Of a stretch of DNA of 64,000 nt, positions 45,740-57,060 are shown piece by piece. The position numbers and the translations under genes are program-made. Origin of the DNA: Polyporus tsugae (taxonomy: Eukaryota; Basidiomycota; Agaricomycetes; Polyporales; Polyporaceae); contig JAHRBS010000005.1 in assembly GCA_024305745.1 (NCBI GenBank), positions 1,674,001-1,738,000 of the forward strand, read 5' to 3'. The notes under the pieces were generated by a model, which saw only the letters and a list, made by a program, of their open reading frames with translations, was not told where the DNA came from and ran no database searches. The first letter of the stretch is position 1. Each line of letters opens with the position of its first letter.

Positions 45740-45900
45740 GCACGGTCGAGAGTGAGAGATTGTCGTGGTGCACACTAAGGCTAGATAGCTGCACTAAGTG
45801 CGACTTCTCTCTAAGCCACGGGCCTGGATCGCCTGCAAGAACTGTGCGGCGCGCTCCCGACTCTCCGATGGACGTAGACCAATGTACAGGCTGTAGTTCA
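45740..45900 (-). pseudogene. kinase-like C-terminal tail, copy D
   Basis: About 150 bases match the C-terminal tail of the kinase remnants (antisense of GGATCGCCTGCAAGAAC and GCGCGCTCCCGACTCTCCGA). The rest of the kinase and its RPC40 partner are missing; the sequence passes into the 3' flank of S28 copy 2, which resembles the 3' flank of copy 1 (AAACATACGGTCTAATCGGA against AAACATACGGTGTAATCGGA). Confidence 0.5.
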
Positions 45901-45977
45901 TTGCATACAATTGTTCCCAAAAATACCCTGCGAAACATACGGTCTAATCGGAGGCGACAGCTCATCCACGACCGTCA

Positions 45978-48287
45978 TCACACTGTCGGCTTCCACTCGG
46001 ATATCCACTTCGCGATGTACGTCACAGCCGTATCCTGCACGCTTTTGACACTGGCGCTCGCCGCGCCCTCCCGGATGAGCATGTCCGAGCAGTGAAACCC
46101 GTCGGAGAGGAGGTGGGGTTGCAAGTCGGATCCCGGGTTCGTGCATCCGTCGGCGGCGACGGTGGCTTCTTTCCAGGGGTCACCTAGTGGAGTTCATGAG
46201 AACGGCGAGCCGAACAGGCGGATTGAAACTGCAACAGATGACTTACGAGTGCCGCTGGCAAAGACGATGTTCTCGACGCCCATGTTCCATCCCCCGTACG
46301 CGCTTTCGATGCCGGTTGCGTTCGGGGAGGCGACCGCGGCGTTCAACCCGAACGCACCGGGGAAGCGGTACGTGCACTGACGCTGCATGATCGAAGTCAG
46401 AAAGGATCGGAGGCAGCAGCCGCGTGCAAGAATCCTCACCAGACCCCACTCCTGTGTCACCACACAGGAGGCAATTGAGGGCTGTCCCGCAGGGGCGCCG
46501 TCGAACTGGAACCCGAATTCCGTACAACTGAGAGAGAAGCCCATAACATCAAGTAGGCTTCAGGACACAACGACGACGATCGCACTCACATCAGCCACTG
46601 CCATGACCGCGCCGCATTTTCGGTGTACGTGTACGTCCAGAACGGGCTTGTGGTGTCGTAGGTACCCAGACAGGTCCTGACGAAACGGTAGATAGCCGTT
46701 AAGAAAAAGCTGGCAAAACCACAGATACGACTTACTCGACATCATCGTCGCCGCAAACTGATGGTCGCCAAGTCAGCTAACCTAATGGTTCAGAGCGTAA
46801 AGGAGGCGACGTACGCTGGGTATAGAAGGTCGACTTCCAATACGTTCCCCAGGCTGAAAGCGCGTAATCGAGTCCCCATCCGGATGATGGAGCACTGACC
46901 CCGTTCTGCACCTCCAACGCGTCGCAGAACTGGTAAAACGGCTGGTTGGGACCACTGTCAGGCTGCAGCGACTGCCAGGGGTTGAGGTTCTGAAGCACTG
47001 CCATGACATTCAGCATCGCGAATGGCATTGGCCGTTGGGCTGAGAAAGTACGTACGAGCGGCCGCGAAGTCGTCGTTGTGTCCTAACTGCAAGCCAAACG
47101 TCGCCTTCAGCGCATTGATGGCGGCGGTGTTATTCGATGCTATGACGGAGTCGACATGCGCGATGACAGCCTCGACATCTGCGGAGCAGTTCGCCGGCAT
47201 GTTCTGCCGTATGGGCTCGAAGTATCCCCAGAAGTCACTGGTCAGACGTACAGCAATCAGGACCCCATTCAACGTGAGTGAATGTGAACGCGTACACGGT
47301 CGCTTGGACGACTGCAGACGACGCATATCCGGCGGTAAACACCCCCGGATGGCTGCATGAAAAGGTCAGTTATTTCCCAAAGGCAACCAGATAGAAACGA
47401 GGGGAAAACACGCACTTCGCCATCGTAAAGCTCGTCAGTGCGCCTGCATAGCTCCCCCCAACAAGGACCCATGGCGCCTTTCCTGGCGCAAGCTGGTCGG
47501 CCCCCGGCATAGGCAGCTGCACGTTCTGCGCGAAGTACACCAGGTCTTCGATTGCCTGCTGGACGGTGTGCACACGGAAGCTCTTGACGGAGAGATCGTT
47601 GTACGGGTTCGACGTGCCGAAGAACCGGTGTTCGAGCACGACCGTCGACCCGTTGAGCGCTTGCGCGATCCGGCCGTTGATCGTCGCGTTCGTCAGATAC
47701 GAGGTGTATCCTGCAGGTAGCGGATACCAGTGTCAGGACGCGGTAGCAGCAACTCCGAAACCTTGCGATCACATGTACAGATAGAGGGTGGAGCTGAGGA
47801 CGGCACCGATAGAAGTCGGAGATCGGAAGGTGCGAACGGAGATGGTTTCCGGGGTAACCGCGGGCTTACTGCATGCAGTACTTACCGGATGCGTCTACTT
47901 CTCCCGGCGTCGAGAGGATGATAGGCCCGCCTAAGAAGGGATGTACGACGTCAGTTGGGCACCGAGACAGGGGCTGCTGACAGCCTTGCGGCATGGGCTG
48001 GCGGGCGACGCACCTGGTTCATAGAACTCGTACGTGTGGTAATACCGCTGCTTGAACGTGCCGAGGCTAGGGTTGGCGTGGTCGATGAGCTGGTTAAAAT
48101 AGTAGACGTGGGCGTAGTCGGGCAGCTGTGTTCCGTTGCGACTGACTACCGGGATGCTCTCTAGTGGGTTTTCAATCTGAGGAATGGAGGGTCTCGGGGG
48201 TACCAGAGCAGGGCCGTTAGAGTGCATCGGGAACGCCTCCACGCACGACAGTAGCAAAACCAGAGGGGCCAGCAAGTTCGGGACCAT
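45978..48287 (-). CDS. serine carboxypeptidase, family S28 (copy 2)
   Basis: I chose ATG 48287 because it gives a signal peptide (MVPNLLAPLVLLLSCVEAFP); the upstream in-frame ATG at 48347 would bury it. Exons encode HVYYFNQLIDHANPSLGTFK, GGPIILSTPGEVDAS, VLEHRFFGTSNPYND and the nucleophile box GGSYAGAL. They continue with FYQFCDALEVQNGVS, TCLGTYDTTSPFWTYTYTEN, CTEFGFQFDGAP, and CTYRFPGAFG followed by SGTR, which joins across an intron to DPWKEATVAADG. The base site is SDGFHCSDM, and the stop is at 45978-45980. Ser, Asp and His of the triad are all in place and no stop interrupts an exon. It is a close paralog of copy 1 with matching intron positions. Confidence 0.87.
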
Positions 48288-50262
48288 GATGCACCACGAA
48301 GTAGCTGGGGATACGCCCGGGAGAGAGGGGAGAGATCTGGACGACACTCTGCCGCAGAGAGCGGGACCTTAAAGATCAGTGAGTAACAGAACTTGTCCAA
48401 TATATATACCCGTGATGAACTCACGCCTGCCAAGTCTCATACTACTTTGCAGTATCACCGAAACTACCTTCCAATATTCCGCTCCTCAACCGCGCGTACC
48501 AGTGTGCACAAGGTTTCGAAGCACTCGAAACACGGCATGAGTCCACTGACGCCCAGTTTGGAGACCCGCCTGACAGGTCGTTCCATAGACCAGCCAAGAG
48601 CACGCCGCAGAGGTGATCACGAGTACACAAGCTCAGAAGCAAGCAGGGCAGCATCGAGGACAGTATCGCCGTCAAGTTGACGTGAGCGCAAGGGGGCGAG
48701 GAGCTGAAAGCGCTTGCCTTGGGACAATAATAGGTTCTTCGTTCGACAGTCCGAGAGGGCGCCGAGGATGTCCTGTCAAGTTACGTTACAGGTCAGCATG
48801 CCGGTATCCATAACGCGAGGCATATGTACGGCGATAAGTTTGCGGAAGAATGACGTACTGTACATTACGCCCAACCATACAGATCAGGCACACGGATTTA
48901 TGCATGTATGACGCTAGAAGAGGAGCATTCTAGTGAATAAGAGGATTCCGGAGCGCTGTTCTCGGCGAAGCGTATGAAGTGGTCCTACTACAAGACCACG
49001 AGAAATGCCAAGAAGCAACGTGCGGAGAAGCAAAAGCGAATGCGGGAAAGCAGTATGCGGAACCACAAAAACGCCGGCGCGACAAACAAGACATAGGATA
49101 TGGATCGGCTGAGGTGGCAAAGATAAGCCGGCGCTCTCCCTGGCCACATGTGCGAAGGGGATAGCATATGTCCTGCCCAAAAGGCATTCGTCTCGGTCTA
49201 AGGTACGCACCTCAGTAGTGAAACAGATTCCTCCCCAAGACCTCCGATATCGTGCTCATGGATGGTGGTAGTGAACCAGATGCGCATGGTGAACTGGCAA
49301 ACTGACTGTCGCTCAGGCTGGCATTCCGCAGAGGCCTCAGTATTCCTACTAGATTCGACAAAGCATGCAACACTCACCCGTATCGCAGACGCATTGCTTG
49401 GTTCGTACACATTTCTGAAGCGAATAGGGGACGAATGAGCATCGGGGCTCAGGTCTGGGGCGACGAAAGTAATCAGTACATACGTACGCACATATCAGGT
49501 TGAAGTCCCTCCGTACCCCAGAATGTGCGCGCTCCTTCAGTCCTTGATTGGAAATCTTCGGATACGCGGTCACAATATAAGCAACCTGATTTGTCTATAT
49601 ATTCCCTCGAGTTCCGGAGGCAGTAGACCAAGGTTCAGTACTGTAGCGGTAGGAACGAGATGGCGGAGGGAGACAAGGGGAGTACACTTTTAACGCCGGT
49701 TCTGGCTCAGTAAGGCGCCCGAGTCCGAAGTTGTTGTCCTCCCCTTCCGCCGCCCTGCGGGCCAGTGTTAACACCTTACTGTTACCATTCATCTAAGCTT
49801 TGATCGCTGAAGGATAGTTGTACAATGAACTGCTCATCCATATCTATCAGCTGAGGGTCCTCTTAAGCATACGAATCGTAGGCCGAACCCTCCAGTCTTT
49901 CGCTGTGGACATTGTCTTCGGAGCACGGAGGATCCTACATGGTGACGTACACAGGCAACAGAAGGGAGTCTCACAAGAGATTGTCAGAATGTCAGGTATC
50001 TGGAAGCTACTAGCACGAACAATGACTCCTCGCTATTCTGCACACGAGAATTGGAGACACGAGACAAGGGCAAGGCTGAAACCTACAAGACCATGAAAAA
50101 TACCGCCAACTAAACGATCTGCTTGAGACGACGAAGTGCAACAGGGGCGATTGGAAGAGTTTGGTGGGGCCCCGAAGAGCAGGGAGGGCCGGGCGCAGAG
50201 AGATCACGGTTTGGTGACGTTAGGACGAGCATTCAGCAAGAGTGCGGTGCGACTCCACACTC
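48288..50262. other. intergenic, partly duplicated from 29.5-30.5 kb, no gene seen
   Basis: The first 750 bases resemble the upstream region of S28 copy 1. Beyond that I find only short open frames without motifs. The right end is the 3' flank of the F-box gene ending at 50263. Confidence 0.45.
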
Positions 50263-51741
50263 TCATCCTCGTGCCTCCATTGGTAGCGCGGAGTCGGAGC
50301 TGCGAAAACAGTCAGTGGTGAAGTCTGCACATGAGATATAGGCAGCCGCACTGAGGTACTACTTACGCGTCAAATACCCAAGCTCAAGCCTCCCTAGCCT
50401 TGCCCAGGTCGGAAAGGAAGCATTGATGTGACCCCACCACCACTCTCTCCGAGATTCCCAGTCATATATTCGAAGAAACAGTTGACATTCCACACCACTT
50501 GCATGGCCGTCCGTGGCAGAAACGTCCGTGGTGTCTGCTGCTTGAACAGCTTCGAGCCAGCTATCAGTGATGGTACCCAGAGCGTTCAGCATGTCGGCGT
50601 ATCCCTGCCGGGTAAAGTGGCAGGTCTGATACCATACACCGAATGCCAGTTGTGCATGTGGTTTCGGAGTTTTCCACGAACCGAGCATCGTCTGGAGTAG
50701 GTGACCGAACCGCTGGTCTGTTGAAAACTCCGCCGTAGGCCGAACCGTCAGCCTCTGGAGTTTCAAGCAGGAGCTTAGGTCGATCCCTTTGCCTGTCGGT
50801 TGAATGGTTGAATAGTCAGGCCGTTGACATCTCATGGAATTAAAAATCAGGATAAGACATACCATTGTTGGCTTCGAGCTCTGCAAGGCTGTCTGACAGA
50901 GGAAAGCTAATCCACAACCTCGGGAGATGAGGTCCACATGCCGATATAAGCCTCTGGGCTCCGTAAATGCTGCTGTCAAAATACTAAAAAGGCAATGGGT
51001 TCAATGACACACACGATGTTGTGGTCAACGTACCTTGAGTAATCGGAGGTTTGGTGCGAAACGAGAGGTACACCTCTCTGAGCACTCAGTCTGCTCCAGG
51101 AAGGCTGGAAGGGGACCGAGGGTGGTCCACGCGACTGAATGGCACATGAGAGTTTCCAAGGTCGGCAGTGAATGGATGATTCGTGCGAATTCGCCGAAGG
51201 AGCGGAATGTGATGTACGCAAGCTGCAGCGTGGATAGTGTTGTGAACGAGGCCAGGAGGACGGGAAAGTGGGGATGAAGAGGGGTGTGCGGCAGGGACTT
51301 TGCTTTCGGAGGGTCCGCCGTCGTGGGGTACCATGCGTCAGATTCCGAGATGCGCCATATACGCAGCCTTCGGAGGTTGAGCAGCTTTCTCGCAAAAAGA
51401 GCGGGGAAGAGCGAAAGAACGCTGGCTGTGGTGTGTAGCGAGCGCGTGATCAAAGTGACTTCGTGCACGCAGGTGCCAAGGTGCCGTCCGGCCTGGAGAA
51501 CTGCTGCAAATCGGTAAAGGGAGACGACATCGTTGAGATGGACCGCGTAGAAGAGCCTTCTCTGTGCGCGAATGCGCCAAGCTCGGCAGGCGAGAGAGCA
51601 GTTGCGGAGAGCGGCGAAGTTCTCGAGCTCGTCAGAGAAGTCCCGGTAGGGTGAGTATAGCATATCGATGAAGTTTTCGCAGACCTCGATAGGAATGTGT
51701 AGAGCTGGAGGTTGAGAGGACGCAACAGTGTCTGTGGTCAT
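50263..51741 (-). CDS. F-box protein with leucine-rich-like C-terminal part
   Basis: Exons 51741-51034, 50983-50863, 50792-50367 and 50324-50263 give a continuous frame. The ATG at 51741 (MTTDTVASSQ) sits just before the F-box HIPIEVCENFIDMLYSPY and NCSLACRAWRIRAQRRLFYA; an in-frame ATG at 51894 would add 51 residues without a motif. Leucine-rich-like segments follow (LRRLRIWRISESDAW, TLETLMCHSVAWTTLG). The third exon contains LFLRIYDWESRREWWWGHIN and ends LGRLELGYLTR; the last adds a short Ser-rich tail (FRSSDSALPMEARG). The domain order and intron phases match the gene at 16350-17815. The expected role is Skp1-linked substrate recognition; the target is unknown. Confidence 0.8.
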
Positions 51742-52859
51742 GGTGGCAGGAGCAAGAGTCTGGGTGTCCACGACACGGGTCCACAAGATAGCGGAATCAA
51801 CTTGAAGGTCGTCGGCACCAAGTCCGTCGTACACCACCATCTGCCAGTGGCCGGCCCACCGCCTCCAGCCGCTGGGCCGTCTTGAGGCTGTCAACTATCT
51901 CAGCCGTTGAATGGGTCTAGCTGGCCTCATGGCAACTCACATGAAAAGTCCATGCACGAACTTCGTTCTTGCCTCCAGATCTGGAATCAACGACTGCCAA
52001 GCCACTACTTCAGCGTCATGCCATGGGAGAATCTCCACTCCTGACCTTGAATCGCTGTCCTCTATAACGGCATCCCGCCTTCAGGGCAGTGACCAAATGA
52101 GTCGGTCATATGGCGCATGACCATAAACGCAGACGGCGACGAGTCCTCCTGCGAGCTGGGCGCATTGCTTCTACTTGAACTCAGGCTTGACCACCGGGTC
52201 ATAGGATGGTATGCGCATAGCCTTCGAGTCCCTCTCCCAGCCTCCGGATGGTAGTGTAGACACTTTCACACACGTCGTCCCTCTAGATGTGTTAGTCGGC
52301 GCCATGAATGAGTTGGGCAACTTATCGATGCTCACCCGGCCCCCGTACGTTCCCTCCCATGGTTCGTGGCTCATCTCCTGATCGGTGAACGGTAGGTGCT
52401 GTCGATTGCTGTCGATGCCCTCGGGTTCGACGAGGGGTTTGTTCCACGAGTACTAGAACTTCGCTTCGCCGACGCTGAGGCCGTGTCCAGTACGCACATG
52501 AGCATGCTCGTAAAAGCCCATACGGCGAAATGGTATAGTGAGCTCGATGTCATAAGCGTAGGCGAGTACATACGTTTCCAGCATCGACAACCGAAGGACA
52601 GTGACCCACTCGTTGCAGGTCGCGATCGCTCCGAACGCAGAAGGAGGCGCACGTGGAGTAAATCCCTCCTGTTGTTTGGCGGAGGCTTTCTCGTGCATTA
52701 AAACTACACAACCATCTGCGGATGACAGAGCTTTAGGATAACAAAACATGGATATGATTGCTACACTCCATGAGGCAAGACTATTCTGACAGTGACCCGT
52801 GACGTCAAGAAATCACAACAACGTATTCCGCAACACCGAACGCCTCGCACCTAACACCA
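51742..52859. other. intergenic with an unplaced coding-like frame
   Basis: A minus-strand frame at 52171-52374 (starting MSHEPWEGTYGGRVSIDKLP) and open frames over 52371-52750 look locally coding but lack a family motif or a convincing exon chain. They may be a remnant gene. Confidence 0.3.
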
Positions 52860-53861
52860 TCACGACAGATCCATAGCCTCCCCGTCCCCCTCCCCATGCG
52901 GCGGGAAACACACCGTGTTCTCCTCCGCGACCGCCTCGTCGTCGTCCTCGTTCCAGTCGCTCGTCGTCTCCCACTCGTTGTCGAACTCGATGTCCAGCGT
53001 CAGCTCCCCTACCCCGTCGCTGTCGTCCGTCAGCGGCAGGAAGCTCACCAGCGGCTGCACCCCGCCCACGGGCAGGTTGTGCGACACCGGCTGCACCCAC
53101 CGCCGCTCTCGGAGGCGCTTGTGGCGCTCGCGGTCCTCCTCCATCCGCTTCTTGATCTCGAACGGGTCGAGCGCGAGCGCGGGGCCCGGCGCGGAGGCAG
53201 TGGGAGAGGAGGAACCCCCCGGTGAGGTGGGGCGGGCGGAGGGGAGGTCGGCGATCGCACGACGCGAGTCGAGGGTGTTGAGGACTTCGTCGAGCTTTTG
53301 CGGATCGATGACGCGCTTGTTGCGCCAGCTTTCGAGCACCTACATTCCGGGTCAGGGCGGGGCAAACGGGTGGTGGGGTCGGGAACTGGAACACTCACCT
53401 GGACAGTGCTCATGAAATTCGGCATGCCCTGCTGTCCGGGCGGGACGACGCAGTCGACGAGACTGCAAAGGTCGCGTGAGAGGTAGTCGACATACGAGCT
53501 CTGGACCGTGTCCCGCGTCCCTCCCGTGTGTGGCTTCGCGAGGAGACACGTCTCGCATAAGGAGTCGAGCAGATAGAGTATGTTGATGCGGTTGTTCAGC
53601 GAACCCTGTCGCATGCGGTGAGCATTTAGCATCACGGACGGGGCAGGAAAACACACCTTCTGGCACTCCTCAATGATGCAGTCCCACAAGTCCTCTCCGC
53701 AGGACGAGAAGTACTTCAGAGCGTATCCAACGATCTTCTTTATAGACTGTTGGGAGCTAGAGGTCGTTCAGGACGTCCGGACGAGCGAGTGAAGAGCAGA
53801 CGTACGCGTCTAGTCGCCTAAGGAGGGTGAGGAACTGCATGCGGACTTCAAAAGGGTCCAT
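52860..53861 (-). CDS. CTK3: CTD kinase subunit gamma-like protein (CTK3 type, CID fold)
   Basis: Exons 53861-53806, 53756-53657, 53605-53399 and 53339-52860 join in phase. The protein begins MDPFEVRMQFLTLLRRLDAS, then QQSIKKIVGYALKYFS, CGEDLWDCIIEECQK, GSLNNRINILYLLDSLCETC and YVDYLSRDLCSLVDCVVPPG. This helical repeat is the CTD-interacting-like domain that opens yeast Ctk3. The second half carries VLESWRNKRVIDPQKLDEVL, a Glu/Arg-rich stretch, and an acidic C-terminus (EFDNEWETTSDWNEDDDE). By family it is the regulatory third subunit of the CTDK-I kinase, which phosphorylates Ser2 of RNA polymerase II during elongation. The first intron uses the upstream AG; the nearer one would give a stop. 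Head to head with the pinin gene. Confidence 0.82.
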
Positions 53862-54192
53862 GACTGGTACGCCTTTGGGTTAAAGGCTCCAGCAGTGCTA
53901 TGTTTCTATTCCGAGCGGGACGTAGGGCAACGAGATAAGTGGCCGGGACGATGGCAGGAGGAAGGTGAGTTGATGGGCGCTTGACCGTGAAGGGGATAAG
54001 TAGATGCTGCTTACTCCGATCTAAGTTCGTCTGAAGTAAATAGGTTTCTGGTTGATCAACTATAGTTGGCTTTATAATCCATTAAGAACTCAGTAAGAAA
54101 TGTCTTCGTCACCAATTCGCACCCGCGTCACCCAGCGCATCTTCACCTCTCCCTCCCACACTCTCGCTCTCCCCGGACCCACCCCGACCCAA
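53862..54192. promoter_or_regulatory. shared divergent promoter of CTK3-like and pinin genes
   Basis: Only 331 bases separate the two start codons, and no other gene fits. AT-rich runs near 54030-54080 stand out against the GC-rich surroundings. Coordinated expression is an inference. Confidence 0.5.
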
Positions 54193-55630
54193 ATGGCCAC
54201 AGAAGAGTGCGTATTCGTATCTTCAGCATATCTCCCCACATCCACTCACCTTATTCTCCCCTCCCTCCTCACCTTTGTCGCTACCATAGACCGATGCAAC
54301 GCACGCCCGAGCCGGCGCAAGACCCGCCCATGTCCGCGTCCGCCGAGCTCGCTCCGCCCGAGGGCGCAGAGAAGACGAAGAAGCGGCCGCGGCTCGACAT
54401 GGCGGTCGAGCCGCGCGAGCGGAAGCGGGGCAAGACGATGTTCGGGCTCGTCCTGGGCACGCTGGCGAAGGCGAAGAACGAGGACAAGGAGCGGAACGCG
54501 AGCGATGCGGTGCGTCTTCCTCTTCGCTCCCTCGTCCCATGTTCGTCCATGTCCTGACCATCTCTTTCATGGGTTTACTGCCTGGTTCGTGTTGAAATGA
54601 CATTTGATACGTCTTGTTCGGCGTCACTTTCTCTCCTTCTCCTTCCTCTCCGGCTGCCCCAACCCCGCAACGCTGCACTTCACCGACCGCTCTGTGATCA
54701 ACTTCCATCCACTCTCCCCCCCCTCCAACCCCCACACCGTTCCGTCTGGCCGCACTGGCACTTATGTCCCTACTGGCGGGCATCTTGGGTCGCTTGGGAT
54801 GGTTGTCGCAAGCAGGCGAAGAAGAGGCAGCTAATCGAACAGAGGTTACAGGATAAGCTCCGGAAAGAGACTGACTCTGTCAGGCGCGCCGAGGAGGCCA
54901 AAAAGGACAAGACGTCAGCGAACCGCAAGGAGGAGGACCTGCAGCTCAAGGACTCGATCGTACGTTCACCCCCCAGCCATTGATGCTCCCTATTCTGTTG
55001 ATGAGATATAAGTATTGATGCGTCTCTTGTATGCAGCACAAGCTCCGCAGGACACGACTGCCGCTGCTGTCGAACTTCCTGCTGACGTCCGACGTGATAC
55101 CACCTGTTGACTCTGATGCACGAGCGTCGACAAATCCTCTCGCCGGCCCACCGAAGACACGTCCGCCACCACTGTACTACCTTCCTGCCAAGCTGCTCCC
55201 ATCGCAAGAGGCGTTTCTGCAAAGACGGAAGGAAGAGGTACGCTTTCGACGCCGCATTTTCACGTTAACGAAACGCTGACAGTGTGTGCAGGTGCAAGAA
55301 GCAGCCGAGAAGGAGTGGGACGCGTTCAAGACGGAGCGGACGGCTGGCATCGAGGAGATCAGCAGTCTCCGCAAGCGCGTCGCCGAGGAGTCGCGGCGGA
55401 AGACCGAGCGCCGCGAGCACGCGGACGAGAACGACGACGCGAAGATGGCTGTCGAGGGCGACGACGGGCACAAACGGCCCAGCAGAGAGCCACGTAACGG
55501 CGACGTGAAGATGGACGTGGACGACGCTGCGGAGAAGGAGCGGAAGGAGGAGGGTGCAGCGAAGGGCGAGAAGAAGGCGGATGTGACTCCGCCTGGGCCA
55601 GGGTACGACGACGATGCGGTCGAGTATTGA
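54193..55630 (+). CDS. pinin/SDK/MemA-domain protein
   Basis: Five exons join in phase: 54193-54206, 54290-54509, 54816-54959, 55037-55237 and 55292-55630. The start MATEEPMQRTPEPAQDPP leads to a basic stretch (KKRPRLDMAVEPRERKRGKT) and the domain core MFGLVLGTLAKAKNEDKE. LIEQRLQDKLRKETDSVRRA and HKLRRTRLPLLSNFLLTSD follow, then YYLPAKLLPSQEAFLQRRKE. The pinin domain belongs to nuclear speckle and exon-junction-complex-linked splicing factors. A long charged coiled-coil region and a Lys/Glu-rich tail (55292 on) fit that role. The ATG at 54193 is chosen because exon 1 then splices cleanly; the frame from ATG 54100 is also open to it and could add 31 residues. Confidence 0.82.
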
Positions 55631-56148
55631 GTCCTGAATGCGACATACGGTGGGATGTTAGATTGGACTTATGATAGCTCCGGGATCATCTGTTGTGGCT
55701 ATCTTAGGTTCGTAGGTAGCAGGTAGTGTTGGTGTTGCATGTGTATGACCGTTTGCTGTGGATCCTTCCGTGTGGGTGATTAGCCACATTGATGTTTCCC
55801 CTTCTGTGCTCCGCCTCTCTAGTAGCTAGTGCCATACTAGTACTTCCTTCATATATCATAAGCAACTTGATTTTTTACCTGTGCTTGCAATGTCTGAACT
55901 ATTCTTGGCGGACGACGTTCTCGTGCTGCAAGTTCGCACGTGTGCAGCAGCGTACCTGTATACTTAGCGCGGTTGGAGCTCACTAGTCACTGCTTCCGCG
56001 CAACCCCCGCGACTGTCGTTGGAGCCCAGGGCGGCAGCTCACTAAACCCCGCTGCCTCGCCTCGCTCAAACTCCCTCCTGGCACACTCCCAGCACGACGG
56101 TCACAACAACCTCCTGAGTCCATCCCTCCACAACCCCTCAGATTCAGG
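55631..56148. other. intergenic between pinin and CFEM genes
   Basis: It contains the 3' flank of the pinin gene and the promoter of CFEM gene 1, with a CT-rich tract at 56100-56150 just before the start codon. No gene is seen. Confidence 0.5.
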
Positions 56149-57060
56149 ATGCTGACCTCTCTACCTCTGCCCCTTCTCCTCCTCACGTTTGCGTCCTACG
56201 CTGCGGCCGCCGCCTCCCTCACACCCCCGCCCGTCTCGGCACCCGGCGATACGTCCTCCTCGTCGAGCCTCTCGGCCACCCCTACCTCCTCTGGGAGCGC
56301 AAACTCGAACAGAAGCGGGAGCATGAGCTCGACCGCGACCTCGTCGGCGCAGTTCCCAAGCCTGAGTGGCTTGTCCAATTGCGGTGAGCCCTATTACACT
56401 ACTAGTAGATATCAGAGCAAAGAACTGAGGAGAAGGTCTGTCGCAGCCAACGAATGTCTCGGACTCGCGATCGCGCAGGACAACTGCACGAGCTACGTCG
56501 ACGTGAACTGCTACTGCGCAAAGTGAGTGTCGTCTCCAGGGGTTCCATCGTCCCATCGTCCCACCCCCGAGCCCGAGGCTAACGGAGATCTCCTTCCCCG
56601 CACCTTCCCCACACGGTCGCACCATGCGCTCTATCACCCCGGCCCCGCCTGCTCTGCACTGTAATCGGCATGATGTCGAACGCCGCGCAGCGCGACGCTC
56701 TTCGCCTCGGGCCTCGTCGCGTGCATCTCGACCTCGTGCCCGGGCGACCTCGCCGCGGCGGAGAACGTCGCGGAGCAGTTCTGCGCGCGCGCGTCGACGA
56801 GCACGTCCCTCTCCTTCCCCACGCCCCCGCCCTCGACGTCGTTCTCGAACCCGTTCACGTCCTCGTCCTCCGCCTCGGCCTCGCACAGCTCTGGCGCGAG
56901 CGTCTCTGGATCTTCCACTTCGCCGAGCTCGTCGTCCACATCCACGTCCACAGGGTCGGCGGGCAACGGCGCGGGGTCGCTGCGGTTCTACTCGCGGGAG
57001 GCGGCCGTGGCGGGTGCGGTGGGGTTGGCGGGGGCGCTGTTGGGAGTGTTGTTTGCGTGA
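56149..57060 (+). CDS. CFEM-domain, GPI-anchor-type cell-surface protein 1
   Basis: Exons 56149-56383, 56447-56522 and 56691-57060 join in phase. A signal peptide (MLTSLPLPLLLLTFASYAAA) and a Ser/Thr/Pro-rich segment precede the CFEM domain. It reads LSNCANECLGLAIAQDNC, then VDVNCYCANATLFASGLVAC, then ISTSCPGDLAAAENVAEQFC, with all eight cysteines and the Asp before CYC that binds haem iron in characterised members. A long Ser/Thr stretch and a hydrophobic end (AAVAGAVGLAGALLGVLFA) fit GPI anchoring. CFEM proteins act in iron or haem capture, adhesion, or host and surface interaction; which applies here is unknown. The long antisense frame is a shadow. Confidence 0.83.

Noticed and set aside
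52813..53394. Arg/Gly-rich minus-strand frame of 193 codons overlapping CTK3
   Set aside because: It is the wrong frame of the last CTK3 exon and lacks any family feature.
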